Shown: positions 1 through 6,669 of the stretch, piece after piece
Numbering within the stretch: the first letter of the stretch is position 1
Layout of the letters: each line of letters begins with the position of its first letter
Source: Oscillospiraceae bacterium
GTDB lineage: Bacteria; Bacillota; Clostridia; Oscillospirales; Acutalibacteraceae
DNA length: 21,724 bases
Direction: 5' to 3'
NCBI GenBank assembly: GCA_022508705.1
Contig: JAFLUO010000015.1
Span: 2,849-24,572 of the forward strand
The notes under the pieces: model-generated
Seen by the model: only the letters and a program-made list of their open reading frames with translations
The model's database searches: none
Told to the model about the DNA's origin: nothing
Position numbers and translations under genes: made by a program

Positions 1-467
1 CCCATTTGAGTTAAAGACTCTTCTTCCTTTTCACGCATACGAACAGCCTCAAGGCCACCGTTTTCGTGGTCATAGCCTAACAAATGAAGAAGTGAATGTA
101 CTGTTAAATACCCAATTTCACGCTGGAGCGAATGACCGTATTTTTCCGCCTGCATATATGCGTGTTCTATTGAAATTACAATATCACCGAGCATTTTTGC
201 ACCCGTGTCATAATTTATGTCGTAAACTCCGTTTTCGCCCAGGGGGAATGATAGCACATCCGTGCTTCTGTCAACATTTCTGTACTGCTTATTTAACTGG
301 TGGATTTTCTCATCGTCAACAATAGTCACGCTGATTTCGGCATCCCCTGAAAAATTCTCGTTGGTAAGTACCGCATTGCAGGAGCGGCGAATTAGCATTC
401 GCACTCCCGTGGGGATTTTCATAACATTTTGGTCGTTTGTAATTATAACTTTTATTTTTCCGTTCAT
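1..467 (-). CDS. ybeY: Endoribonuclease YbeY, 3' end cut by window edge
   Basis: YbeY is a single-strand-specific metallo-endoribonuclease involved in 16S rRNA maturation and ribosome quality control in the cytoplasm. Reading the minus strand from ATG at 467 gives 155 residues with no stop before the window ends. The diagnostic zinc site HSLLHLLGYDH lies near residues 124-134, with the three histidines at 124, 128 and 134. The family blocks RSTDVLSFP (about 67-75) and LGDIVIS (about 93-99) are also present. Family members are usually about 150-170 residues, so only a few C-terminal residues should be missing. The start overlaps the phoH stop as ATGA, which implies translational coupling; phoH-ybeY is a very common bacterial pair. 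Identification is secure. Confidence 0.95.
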   Translation of the reverse strand, partial: MNGKIKVIITNDQNVMKIPTGVRMLIRRSCNAVLTNENFSGDAEISVTIVDDEKIHQLNKQYRNVDRSTDVLSFPLGENGVYDINYDTGAKMLGDIVISIEHAYMQAEKYGHSLQREIGYLTVHSLLHLLGYDHENGGLEAVRMREKEEESLTQM

Positions 468-1426
468 TTCTTCTTTCTCTCTTCCTGTTTTTCGTACGCT
501 TTAATAATATCCTGAACCAATTTATGACGGACAACGTCTTTTTCGGTAAAAATATTTATTGCAATATCGTCAACATTTTTAAGAATACGCATTGCATCCA
601 CAAGCCCCGACTTTTTGCCGTCGGGAAGGTCAATTTGGGTAACATCTCCCGTTACGACGATTTTTGAGCCGAAGCCAAGACGGGTTAAGAACATTTTCAT
701 CTGCTCCCTCGTTGTATTCTGAGCCTCGTCAAGAATAATAAACGAGTCGTCAAGAGTTCTTCCTCGCATGTAGGCAAGAGGTGCTACCTCAATACTGCCG
801 CGCTCCTGATATTTTTGAAAGCTTTCAGCACCGAGCATATCAAAAAGTGCGTCGTAAAGCGGGCGGAGATACGGGTCAACCTTTTGCTGAAGGTCACCCG
901 GCAAAAATCCTAACTTTTCTCCTGCTTCAACTGCAGGGCGTGTAAGGATTATTCTGTTAACCTCTTTAGCACGAAATGCTTTTACCGCCATTGCTACCGC
1001 AAGGTAAGTCTTACCCGTTCCGGCAGGACCTGCGCCAAGAGTTATTGTATTGTTGCGGATAGAATCAACATATTTTTTTTGACCGAGAGTTTTCGGCTTT
1101 ACGGGTTTGCCCTTGCTTGTAATGCAAATGCAGTCACCTGAAAGCGTTGTGAGCTTGTCCTCGTCGCCGTCGTCCGCAAGGCTTATTACGTAACGCACAT
1201 TCTGCTCCGACAAAGCCTCTCCCTTGTTAATAAGAAGCAAAAGACCGTTAATAGCCCTTACGGCTTTTGAAACGGGCTCAACCTCGCCCGTGATTTTAAT
1301 TTCAGAGCCTCGGCTTACGACTTTAACTCCGTAATGGGATTCAATAAGCTTAATATTTTCATCAAAATTCCCAAAAAGGCTTACTGCCTGTTCCATTCTG
1401 TCAACGCTGATTATTTGCTCGTGCAT
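464..1426 (-). CDS. phoH: PhoH-like ATPase
   Basis: This is a cytoplasmic P-loop ATPase of the PhoH family, which is repeatedly linked with YbeY and RNA metabolism; its exact substrate is not settled. The 320-residue product has an N-terminal KH-like/RNA-binding-type region (about 1-75). The ATPase domain follows, with Walker A GPAGTGKT at 133-140, Walker B FIILDEAQN, and a later TGD motif in VVTGDVTQIDLP. The C-terminus is a short lysine/glutamate-rich tail. The ATG at 1426 is preceded by AGGTGG at a short spacing. The gene lies 104 bases downstream of yqfD, where I see neither a terminator nor a convincing promoter, and it overlaps ybeY by 4 bases. The length is normal for the family. Confidence 0.95.
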   Translation of the reverse strand: MHEQIISVDRMEQAVSLFGNFDENIKLIESHYGVKVVSRGSEIKITGEVEPVSKAVRAINGLLLLINKGEALSEQNVRYVISLADDGDEDKLTTLSGDCICITSKGKPVKPKTLGQKKYVDSIRNNTITLGAGPAGTGKTYLAVAMAVKAFRAKEVNRIILTRPAVEAGEKLGFLPGDLQQKVDPYLRPLYDALFDMLGAESFQKYQERGSIEVAPLAYMRGRTLDDSFIILDEAQNTTREQMKMFLTRLGFGSKIVVTGDVTQIDLPDGKKSGLVDAMRILKNVDDIAINIFTEKDVVRHKLVQDIIKAYEKQEERKKK

Positions 1427-1530
1427 TTGTCCACCTGTCTTTTCATTTCATTGATTTTAATAGTTTTAACGAATTTTTGTAGAATAAGAAAGCTAATCAA
1501 TATACAGTTATATTTATTTTATCATATTTT

Positions 1531-2706
1531 TTACTCTTTGTCTTTAGTTTTTTCAGTATAAATTTCTTTTAATTCTGCTATATTTTTCTCGCAAGTTGAA
1601 TAAACATTGCAGGAATAATCGGTTTCGGTCTTAGTTACCGTTATTTTGCTCTCCTTAACCTCGGCATTATCAGTCAATTTGTATATATGCTCAGCGCATT
1701 TAAAAAGGCAAATCAATTCCTGCATTTCACTCGGCGCATCCATTTCATCTGAAAATGTAAATCCCGTCGTTTTTATAAGACCTACGGGCAAAACCGCATC
1801 TCCGCTTTGAAGGTATGACACGCTGCTGTTCACAATATCGCCGTCGAAACTTAGCCCTAACGGAATACACACGCCGAAAAAGAAAATTTCAGAACGCTTT
1901 TTTTGTAAATTCATTGAATAAACAGTAAGATTTTGCGTTGAAATATTAAAATTATCCTGAGTTTTAGCGCGGACATAACCATCGGCATGCAAAAGTTCTT
2001 CGGTGCCGTCACGGTGAACCACGATTCCGCTGATAAGCAAATCCCCTTTTCTTACGGCAGAACCGACTTTTACTTCCTCAGTTCCGCGCAAAATATCTGA
2101 CGACAAAATAAGACCGTCCTCGCTTGCAACAACGTTTGTCGGAACAGAAGCATCATAAAGCTCGGGAATTTTTCTTTTTTCTCTGATTTCAATACACAGC
2201 ACGCTTCCCTTTTTGTTGACGGTTGCCCAGGAAATATCCGGAACTCTTTCAAGCACCTTCTCCGTGATTTCACCAAGGTCAATGTCGGATATTTTCGCCC
2301 CCGTTTTAACGCCGTATTCCTCAAACACGGAAAGGATCGTTTCGTCTTCAATTTCTGTATTTCCGACTATTTCAATTCGCCACGCAAACTGTGAAAGCGT
2401 TATTAAAATCAGCAGAAACGCTATGGCTCCGAGGGCAAGTCCTGAACGCATTTTGTTTTGGGTGATTATAAAACGAACACCTGTCTTTTTTATAATTCTT
2501 GTTTTCATTCCCGAATTTTTTGAAGCTTTTCTTATTCTTTTATATCCGCCCACAGTCGTGCTTGCCGTTATTTCGCCGTTTTTATTTTCAATATTCCACA
2601 GGGGTATATTCTCGTCTTCGCAAAGATTTATAAAACGCTCGCAAAATCCGCCGCCCGCTTTAAAGGTTACAAAGCCTATTATGTATCTTAAAACTTTAAT
2701 TATCAT
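1531..2706 (-). CDS. yqfD: Sporulation protein YqfD
   Basis: YqfD is a membrane protein made in the mother cell during spore formation in Bacilli and Clostridia; its biochemical role is unknown. The 391-residue product starts MIIKVLRYI and has a soluble N-terminal part with the typical GGGFCERF segment (about 18-25). One clear membrane segment lies near residues 88-106, followed by a large extracytoplasmic domain with a POTRA-like opening (IEIVGNTEI). The start at 2706 has AGGTG five bases upstream. It follows yqfC by 11 bases, the usual conserved pair, and is followed by phoH, as in many Firmicutes. Length and layout match the family. Confidence 0.93.
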   Translation of the reverse strand: MIIKVLRYIIGFVTFKAGGGFCERFINLCEDENIPLWNIENKNGEITASTTVGGYKRIRKASKNSGMKTRIIKKTGVRFIITQNKMRSGLALGAIAFLLILITLSQFAWRIEIVGNTEIEDETILSVFEEYGVKTGAKISDIDLGEITEKVLERVPDISWATVNKKGSVLCIEIREKRKIPELYDASVPTNVVASEDGLILSSDILRGTEEVKVGSAVRKGDLLISGIVVHRDGTEELLHADGYVRAKTQDNFNISTQNLTVYSMNLQKKRSEIFFFGVCIPLGLSFDGDIVNSSVSYLQSGDAVLPVGLIKTTGFTFSDEMDAPSEMQELICLFKCAEHIYKLTDNAEVKESKITVTKTETDYSCNVYSTCEKNIAELKEIYTEKTKDKE

Positions 2707-2717
2707 TTTTTCACCTG

Positions 2718-2978
2718 TTATCCAAAAGAAATATCCGAAAACTCACCGCAAATAACTGCAAAATCTTCGCCGTAATTTTTGATAATAAGATTATTTCCGC
2801 AAAAGCAAACGTTTAGATTTCCCATACTGAAGGTCAGCTTGCCGTCATCGTATTCTTTTATTTTACGGCACCCTTCCAAAACCGCCTCACGGTTACTTGT
2901 GAGTGTTAACTGCGGTGACAAACCTATATTATCCGTCGGCGTGATTTTTTTCTTACTGTGTTTACTTTTTTTTCTCAA
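2718..2978 (-). CDS. yqfC: Sporulation protein YqfC (YabP/YqfC family)
   Basis: This small sporulation protein belongs to the YabP/YqfC family, whose members are made under sporulation control; the molecular function is unknown. The product has 86 residues: a lysine-rich N-terminus, then the family pattern of short beta-strand segments (LTLTSNREAVLEGC, VCFCGNNLIIKNYG, FAVICGEF). The start codon is TTG at 2978, chosen because GAGGTG (2984-2989) sits five bases upstream and no ATG is near. It heads the yqfC-yqfD pair and is divergent from ylbJ across only 64 bases, so both genes probably share a sporulation-controlled promoter region. Identification rests on size, pattern and the yqfD neighbour. 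Confidence 0.9.
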   Translation of the reverse strand: MRKKSKHSKKKITPTDNIGLSPQLTLTSNREAVLEGCRKIKEYDDGKLTFSMGNLNVCFCGNNLIIKNYGEDFAVICGEFSDISFG

Positions 2979-3042
2979 AAAATCACCTCATTTTTTAGAA
3001 TTATATCATCTACTTTTAAATATATTATATCGGGTGTGAATT
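2979..3042. promoter_or_regulatory. Divergent yqfC / ylbJ promoter region
   Basis: These 64 bases separate two divergent sporulation genes and must hold both promoters unless transcription enters from elsewhere. They contain an exact 8-base direct repeat, ATTATATC on the plus strand at 3000-3007 and 3024-3031 (GATATAAT on the minus strand), 24 bases apart. The ATA-rich content suits a mother-cell sigma factor such as SigE. I could not fit a clean SigE -35/-10 pair with normal spacing in either direction, so the promoter assignment is inference. The yqfC ribosome site GAGGTG lies at 2984-2989. Confidence 0.45.
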
Positions 3043-4092
3043 ATGATAATTATAAAACCGAAACTTAACATTATTTTATTTACAACGGTGATTTTTTTAG
3101 GAGTTGCTTTCTTTGCTTTTCCCGAAATTGCACTGGACGGCGCAAAAAAGGGAGTTGATATTTGCTTAAATTCTCTTATTCCATCGCTTTTTCCGTTTAT
3201 GGCGCTGTCAACATTCGTTATGCGGACTGACGCGTTTCATCTCCCCTGCAAGGTATTCGGAAAAGTTACTGATTTTTTGTTCCTTTTGCCCGAAAGTGCA
3301 GGTTCAATTATCTTTATGTCTCTTATCGGCGGATACCCTGTAGGCGCAAAGCTGACTGCCGATGCATTACAGCGGGGTGATATAACTGAAAACGAGGCAA
3401 AAAGACTTTGTATTTTTTGTATGAATGCAGGTCCTGCATTTACAGTTACGGTGCTCGGAGTTAATATTTACGGCAGTGCCGAAATAGGACTTGTAATTTT
3501 CATTTCTCTTTGCATATCATCTGTGATTATCGGCGTGTTAACAAGATTTTTATCTAACGGCGAAACAAGGGCGCAGATTTGTAAAAGTGAAAAAGTCTTT
3601 TCCACTGACGATATTACTTTTTCGGTTTGGGATGCTTTTGAAGCCACAATGAGAATTTGCGCTTGGGTAATACTTTTTTCCGCTTTCACCGCCTGTATTG
3701 TAATGAAGGCAGGCAGAGCAGGCGAATTTATAAGTTCAATTGCGGAGGTCACATCAGGAGCAGTAACCGTTTCACAAAATTACCCTATCCCCGTTGTTAC
3801 GGCGCTTTGCGGGTTCGGCGGAATTTGTGTTCACTGCCAGGTGATGAAATATTTAAAAACCTGCACTTTGCAATACAAGTTATTTTTTGTAGGAAGAATA
3901 CTCAACGCGGCTCTTTCTGCCTCAATATGCCACTTAATTTTATATTATTTTCCCATTGAGCAAAATGTGTCATACACATTTTCAACTGCCAGAGTTTCGG
4001 CAATGTCAGTATCTGTTCCTACGGTTATTACCTTTATTTTTATGTGCATTTCCATGATTTTAAATGTTGAAAGAAAAAGAAAGATATGTTAA
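3043..4092 (+). CDS. ylbJ: Sporulation integral membrane protein YlbJ
   Basis: YlbJ is a polytopic membrane protein required for normal spore formation in Bacillus; it contains nucleoside-recognition (Gate)-type segments, and its transported ligand is unknown. The 349-residue product is strongly hydrophobic with about eight or more membrane segments. The family signature GGYPVGAK with the following NAGPAFTV is near residues 95-135. A second related half carries GFGGICVHCQV near 265. It is somewhat shorter than the roughly 400-residue Bacillus protein. The start ATG at 3043 has a weak GGGTG ribosome site. It is one of only two plus-strand genes, divergent from yqfC; its 3' end contains a promoter for the next small gene. 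Confidence 0.92.
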   Translation: MIIIKPKLNIILFTTVIFLGVAFFAFPEIALDGAKKGVDICLNSLIPSLFPFMALSTFVMRTDAFHLPCKVFGKVTDFLFLLPESAGSIIFMSLIGGYPVGAKLTADALQRGDITENEAKRLCIFCMNAGPAFTVTVLGVNIYGSAEIGLVIFISLCISSVIIGVLTRFLSNGETRAQICKSEKVFSTDDITFSVWDAFEATMRICAWVILFSAFTACIVMKAGRAGEFISSIAEVTSGAVTVSQNYPIPVVTALCGFGGICVHCQVMKYLKTCTLQYKLFFVGRILNAALSASICHLILYYFPIEQNVSYTFSTARVSAMSVSVPTVITFIFMCISMILNVERKRKIC

Positions 4093-4095
4093 AAT
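4067..4095 (+). promoter_or_regulatory. Sigma-A promoter, extended -10, inside ylbJ 3' end
   Basis: TTGAAA (4067-4072) is followed after exactly 17 bases by TAAAAT (4090-4095), with the TGn extension at 4087-4089 giving TGTTAAAAT. Transcription would start near 4102, about 60 bases before the 72-residue ORF. The same extended -10, TGTTAAAAT, occurs at the ftsZ promoter. This suggests that the small gene is expressed in vegetative cells independently of sporulation-controlled ylbJ. Confidence 0.6.
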
Positions 4096-4125
4096 TATAA
4101 TAATATGGAAACGCATTGAAAGGAA

Positions 4126-4149
4126 CAATACTTTGATAATTAAGTATTG
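4126..4149 (+). promoter_or_regulatory. Leader hairpin before the 72-residue gene
   Basis: CAATACTT (4126-4133) and AAGTATTG (4142-4149) are a perfect 8-base inverted repeat around an 8-base loop. It sits between an AGGA sequence (4121-4124) and the ATG at 4164. There is no ribosome site directly before that ATG, so the hairpin may position or mask the upstream AGGA. There is no T-run after it, so it is not an intrinsic terminator. Confidence 0.45.
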
Positions 4150-4163
4150 AACAGCGAATAAAT

Positions 4164-4382
4164 ATGAGAAGTAAAATTTTAAACGAAAAAAAAATATCCC
4201 CCTCCTGCTCTTATTGCGCTCACGGCAAGTCATCCCCTGACGGTGAGAGCGTGCTTTGCATCAAAAAAGGAGTTATGGAAAAGGACGGTTACTGTAAAAA
4301 ATTCAATTACGATATATTAAAGCGTCAGCCAAAACGCCCGAGGTCATTGGGCAAATTCAATGAAGACGATTTCAGCCTTTAA
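4164..4382 (+). CDS. Small four-cysteine protein, function unknown
   Basis: I do not assign a function. The 72-residue soluble product has four cysteines at 15, 18, 32 and 44 (CxxC, 13 residues, C, 11 residues, C), which could bind zinc or an iron-sulfur cluster. A basic proline-containing stretch, LKRQPKRPRSLGKF, and the acidic end EDDFSL follow. There is no signal peptide or membrane segment. It lies 71 bases after ylbJ, has its own promoter-like sequence and leader hairpin, and ends at a shared terminator. The ATG at 4164 lacks a normal ribosome site, and stops at 4134 and 4137 exclude a longer form. The spaced cysteines and good termination context argue that it is real; proteins of this pattern seem familiar from Clostridia, but I cannot confirm this. 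Confidence 0.75.
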   Translation: MRSKILNEKKISPSCSYCAHGKSSPDGESVLCIKKGVMEKDGYCKKFNYDILKRQPKRPRSLGKFNEDDFSL

Positions 4383-4399
4383 TGCACAACCACAAAAAT

Positions 4400-4423
4400 C
4401 CCCCTGACAAATTCGTCAGGGGG
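4400..4423. terminator. Bidirectional terminator between convergent genes
   Basis: CCCCCTGAC (4400-4408) pairs perfectly with GTCAGGGGG (4415-4423) around a six-base loop. On the minus strand, which serves ftsZ, the stem is followed by ATTTTTG. On the plus strand, which serves the 72-residue gene, it is followed by TATTTCATTT. It lies between the plus-strand stop (4382) and the ftsZ stop (4445) and probably ends both transcripts, the minus direction more efficiently. Confidence 0.85.
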
Positions 4424-4444
4424 TATTTCATTTATGAGTGAAAA

Positions 4445-5527
4445 TTATCTCTTGCTCTTGAAAAGGTCAAGAATGTCGCCCATATCGTCATCAGCACCGA
4501 AGCTTGAACCTGAATTTGAGCTAATGTCAATGCTCTCATTGTAAGACGGTCTCTTTGCCATACCGTTTGCATCAAGACCGAAGCCCGTTGCAATAACGGT
4601 AACGATCATTTCATCGTCAAGCTTGTCGTCAAATGCAACACCGAAAATGATGTTAGCATCTTCATCAGCCTGCGCGCGAACGATTCCTGCGGCTGTGTCA
4701 ACATCTTCCAAAGTGATGTCAGGAGATGCTGTGATGCTGATAATTACGCCCTTAGCGCCGTTAATTGTTGTTTCAAGAAGCGGGCTTGTAATAGCCGCAT
4801 TTGCAGCCTGCTCTGCCTTATCCTTACCGCTTGCTCTGCCAATGCCCATGTGAGCGTGACCTGCGTCCTTCATAATTGAGGTTACGTCTGCAAAGTCAAG
4901 GTTAATGAATGCAGGCATAGTAATAAGTTCTGTAACGCTGTTTACGCCCTGACGGAGAACGTCGTCGGCAATTTCAAATGCGTTTGCAAGAGTAAGCTTC
5001 TGCTCTGAAACATATTTAAGTCTTTCATTGGGGATTACGATAAGTGAATCAACGTGCTGTGCAAGCTCTGCAATGCCTGCCTCAGCCTGCTTCATTCTGT
5101 GAGCGCCTTCAAATGCGAAGGGCTTTGTAACAATACCTACCGTAAGAATGCCCTTTTCTTTAGCAATTTCAGCAATGATGGGAGCAGCGCCCGTACCTGT
5201 TCCGCCGCCCATACCTGCTGTAACAAATACCATCTGTGTACCGTTAAGAGCCTCGATTATAGCATCTCTGTTCTCTTCGGCGGATTTCTGACCGATTTCG
5301 GGTTTTGCACCTGCACCTCTGCCTGAAGTTACCTTTTCACCGATTTGTATTTTTTCTTCTGCAAGTGAACGGGCAAGAGCCTGCTTGTCAGTATTTACTG
5401 CAATAAGATGAACACCGTTAATTCCGGCTTTGCCCATGCGGTTGATTGCGTTTCCGCCGCCGCCGCCAACGCCGATGACTTTAATGTTAGTAATATCCTC
5501 GTACTGATTATCAATTTCGAATGCCAT
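4445..5527 (-). CDS. ftsZ: Cell division protein FtsZ
   Basis: FtsZ is the tubulin-like GTPase that polymerises into the division ring at mid-cell. From the ATG at 5527 the product has 360 residues. The glycine-rich nucleotide site starts at GVGGGGGNA (about 19-27), the signature GGGTGTG is at 107-113, and the T7 loop NLDFADV is at 209-215. A short linker leads to the tail DILDLFKSKR. I prefer 5527 over the ATG at 5560 because GGAGG sits nine bases upstream of 5527 and the family starts just before the GTPase core. It is last in the dcw cluster, has its own promoter 149 bases after ftsQ, and ends at the shared terminator. The tail lacks the usual proline-containing D-I-P-x-F-L peptide. No ftsA adjoins it. 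Confidence 0.97.
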   Translation of the reverse strand: MAFEIDNQYEDITNIKVIGVGGGGGNAINRMGKAGINGVHLIAVNTDKQALARSLAEEKIQIGEKVTSGRGAGAKPEIGQKSAEENRDAIIEALNGTQMVFVTAGMGGGTGTGAAPIIAEIAKEKGILTVGIVTKPFAFEGAHRMKQAEAGIAELAQHVDSLIVIPNERLKYVSEQKLTLANAFEIADDVLRQGVNSVTELITMPAFINLDFADVTSIMKDAGHAHMGIGRASGKDKAEQAANAAITSPLLETTINGAKGVIISITASPDITLEDVDTAAGIVRAQADEDANIIFGVAFDDKLDDEMIVTVIATGFGLDANGMAKRPSYNESIDISSNSGSSFGADDDMGDILDLFKSKR

Positions 5528-5560
5528 TTTAAACATCCTCCTATGTATAGAAATTTTCAC

Positions 5561-5583
5561 ACCTATTGATTTTATTCATAGGT
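5561..5583 (-). promoter_or_regulatory. Dyad at the ftsZ transcription start
   Basis: ACCTAT (5561-5566) and ATAGGT (5578-5583) form an exact 6-base inverted repeat with an 11-base spacer, directly downstream of the ftsZ -10 box. A second small dyad, CTATGTATAG (5541-5550), lies next to the ribosome site. The position would suit an operator or a 5' leader stem. No known regulator is recognised. Confidence 0.35.
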
Positions 5584-5584
5584 A

Positions 5585-5613
5585 ATTTTAACATTATTAA
5601 AAAATATTTGCAA
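5585..5613 (-). promoter_or_regulatory. ftsZ promoter (sigma-A, extended -10)
   Basis: On the minus strand TTGCAA (5608-5613) is followed after 17 bases by TAAAAT (5585-5590), preceded by the TGn extension (TGTTAAAAT). The -35 box overlaps a 12-base palindrome, CAATATATATTG (5611-5622). The start point should be near 5578, giving a leader of about 50 bases before the ATG at 5527. FtsZ can therefore be made separately from the upstream dcw transcript. Confidence 0.7.
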
Positions 5614-5676
5614 TATATATTGTATAGATTTTTTCAAAAATCTTCACTTTTTTACGGAAAATTAACATTTTTCTGT

Positions 5677-6669
5677 TTATGCCGCCTGTGAAGTGGTATT
5701 TTCGGGTTCATTTTCTGTATTATTCTCTGTATTGTCCTCTGAAACGGCGGAGTTGTTTTCATCGGAAGTGGGTTCTTCCGGTTGTGATTCCGTAACCGTT
5801 TCCTCCGCCCAAAACGCCTTTCCGCTTACCGTAAGATTTATAGTTCCTCTGTATGTATTATTCTCTTCATCCTGAGTTTTAATTGCCTCTTTGGCAAGGG
5901 ACAGCTTATGAACCATATTATCGGAGTCGGTATCGCCGAGAATTAAGGTTATTCTTCCTTGATATATAAGCCTTATATCGTAAATATTTGTAAGATTGGC
6001 AGAGGTTATTCCCGTTATTCCCGTTTCGCTGAATGCACTTTTAAGTTTTATCAGCTTATCAAAAATCTTTTGGTCTTCAAGCTCTATTATTTTTCCCGTT
6101 TCAGCAGAGGTTACCTTGCCTAAATTTGCAACTATGATGTTTTCGCCTACGAAATCGAGCCTTTTTTCAAGCACTTTGCCGTCGCCGTCAAGGAGTGAAT
6201 ATTGCGTGTCAATTAAAACCCCGTACTCTGCAACGGTTTTTGTTATGACGATTTCAAGCGTTGCGGGAAGATGCCTTTTTATTTTTACGGATTTTACATA
6301 GGGAAGATTTTCCGTTACTTTTTTATTTATTTTTTTGGCGGATACGAAAATAAGATTATCCCCTGTTTTTACATCGGATGCCTCAATAATGTCGGTATCG
6401 GAATAAACATCGTCACCTGAAACGGTAATGCTGTTTATATTAAAAAACATAATAAGCACCAATACAGTTGCCGCAATAAGGAAAAATCCGCCGATTACCC
6501 CACGAAAAATCAGTTTTTTTCTTCTGTTTCTTCTTTTTCGGGCATTTGCCCGACTTACAATACGCTCGTCGGCAGACATTTGGTTACTGAGAACAGGCGC
6601 CGCCCCCTGCGGTGTTCTTGAAGCATTACGATAATATGATTTCTTCGGGTTTGACCTCTTTTCGTTCAT
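5677..6669 (-). CDS. ftsQ: Cell division protein FtsQ/DivIB
   Basis: FtsQ/DivIB is a bitopic divisome protein that, with FtsL and DivIC, regulates the septal FtsW-PBP synthase. The 330-residue product has a basic cytoplasmic N-terminus (1-53) and one membrane segment (about 54-77). A POTRA domain (about 78-145, opening NINSITVSGDDVYS) and a beta domain follow. The tail is low-complexity, rich in Glu, Asn, Thr and Ser (about 293-330). The start at 6669 lies inside the murA 3' end (44-base overlap) and is supported by AAGGA nine bases upstream. Identity follows from topology, the POTRA domain and position between murA and ftsZ. The acidic tail is longer than in many homologues. Confidence 0.92.
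   Translation of the reverse strand: MNEKRSNPKKSYYRNASRTPQGAAPVLSNQMSADERIVSRANARKRRNRRKKLIFRGVIGGFFLIAATVLVLIMFFNINSITVSGDDVYSDTDIIEASDVKTGDNLIFVSAKKINKKVTENLPYVKSVKIKRHLPATLEIVITKTVAEYGVLIDTQYSLLDGDGKVLEKRLDFVGENIIVANLGKVTSAETGKIIELEDQKIFDKLIKLKSAFSETGITGITSANLTNIYDIRLIYQGRITLILGDTDSDNMVHKLSLAKEAIKTQDEENNTYRGTINLTVSGKAFWAEETVTESQPEEPTSDENNSAVSEDNTENNTENEPENTTSQAA

Noticed and set aside
1427..1530. Promoter or terminator in the yqfD-phoH gap
   Set aside because: Only a 7-base inverted repeat (ATTGATT/AATCAAT, 38 bases apart) and AT-rich DNA are present; no box pair with proper spacing and no stem with a T-run were found.
2213..2755. 180-residue plus-strand open frame
   Set aside because: It is antisense to yqfD and yqfC, which have family matches and ribosome sites; the product has no recognisable motif.
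4129..4150. Five-codon TTG-started leader peptide before the 72-residue gene
   Set aside because: The frame is tiny and lies within the leader hairpin; its presence after AGGA is easily due to chance.
5528..5560. 11-residue N-terminal extension of FtsZ
   Set aside because: The upstream ATG lacks a ribosome site, and the extension includes the GGAGG that serves the start at 5527.
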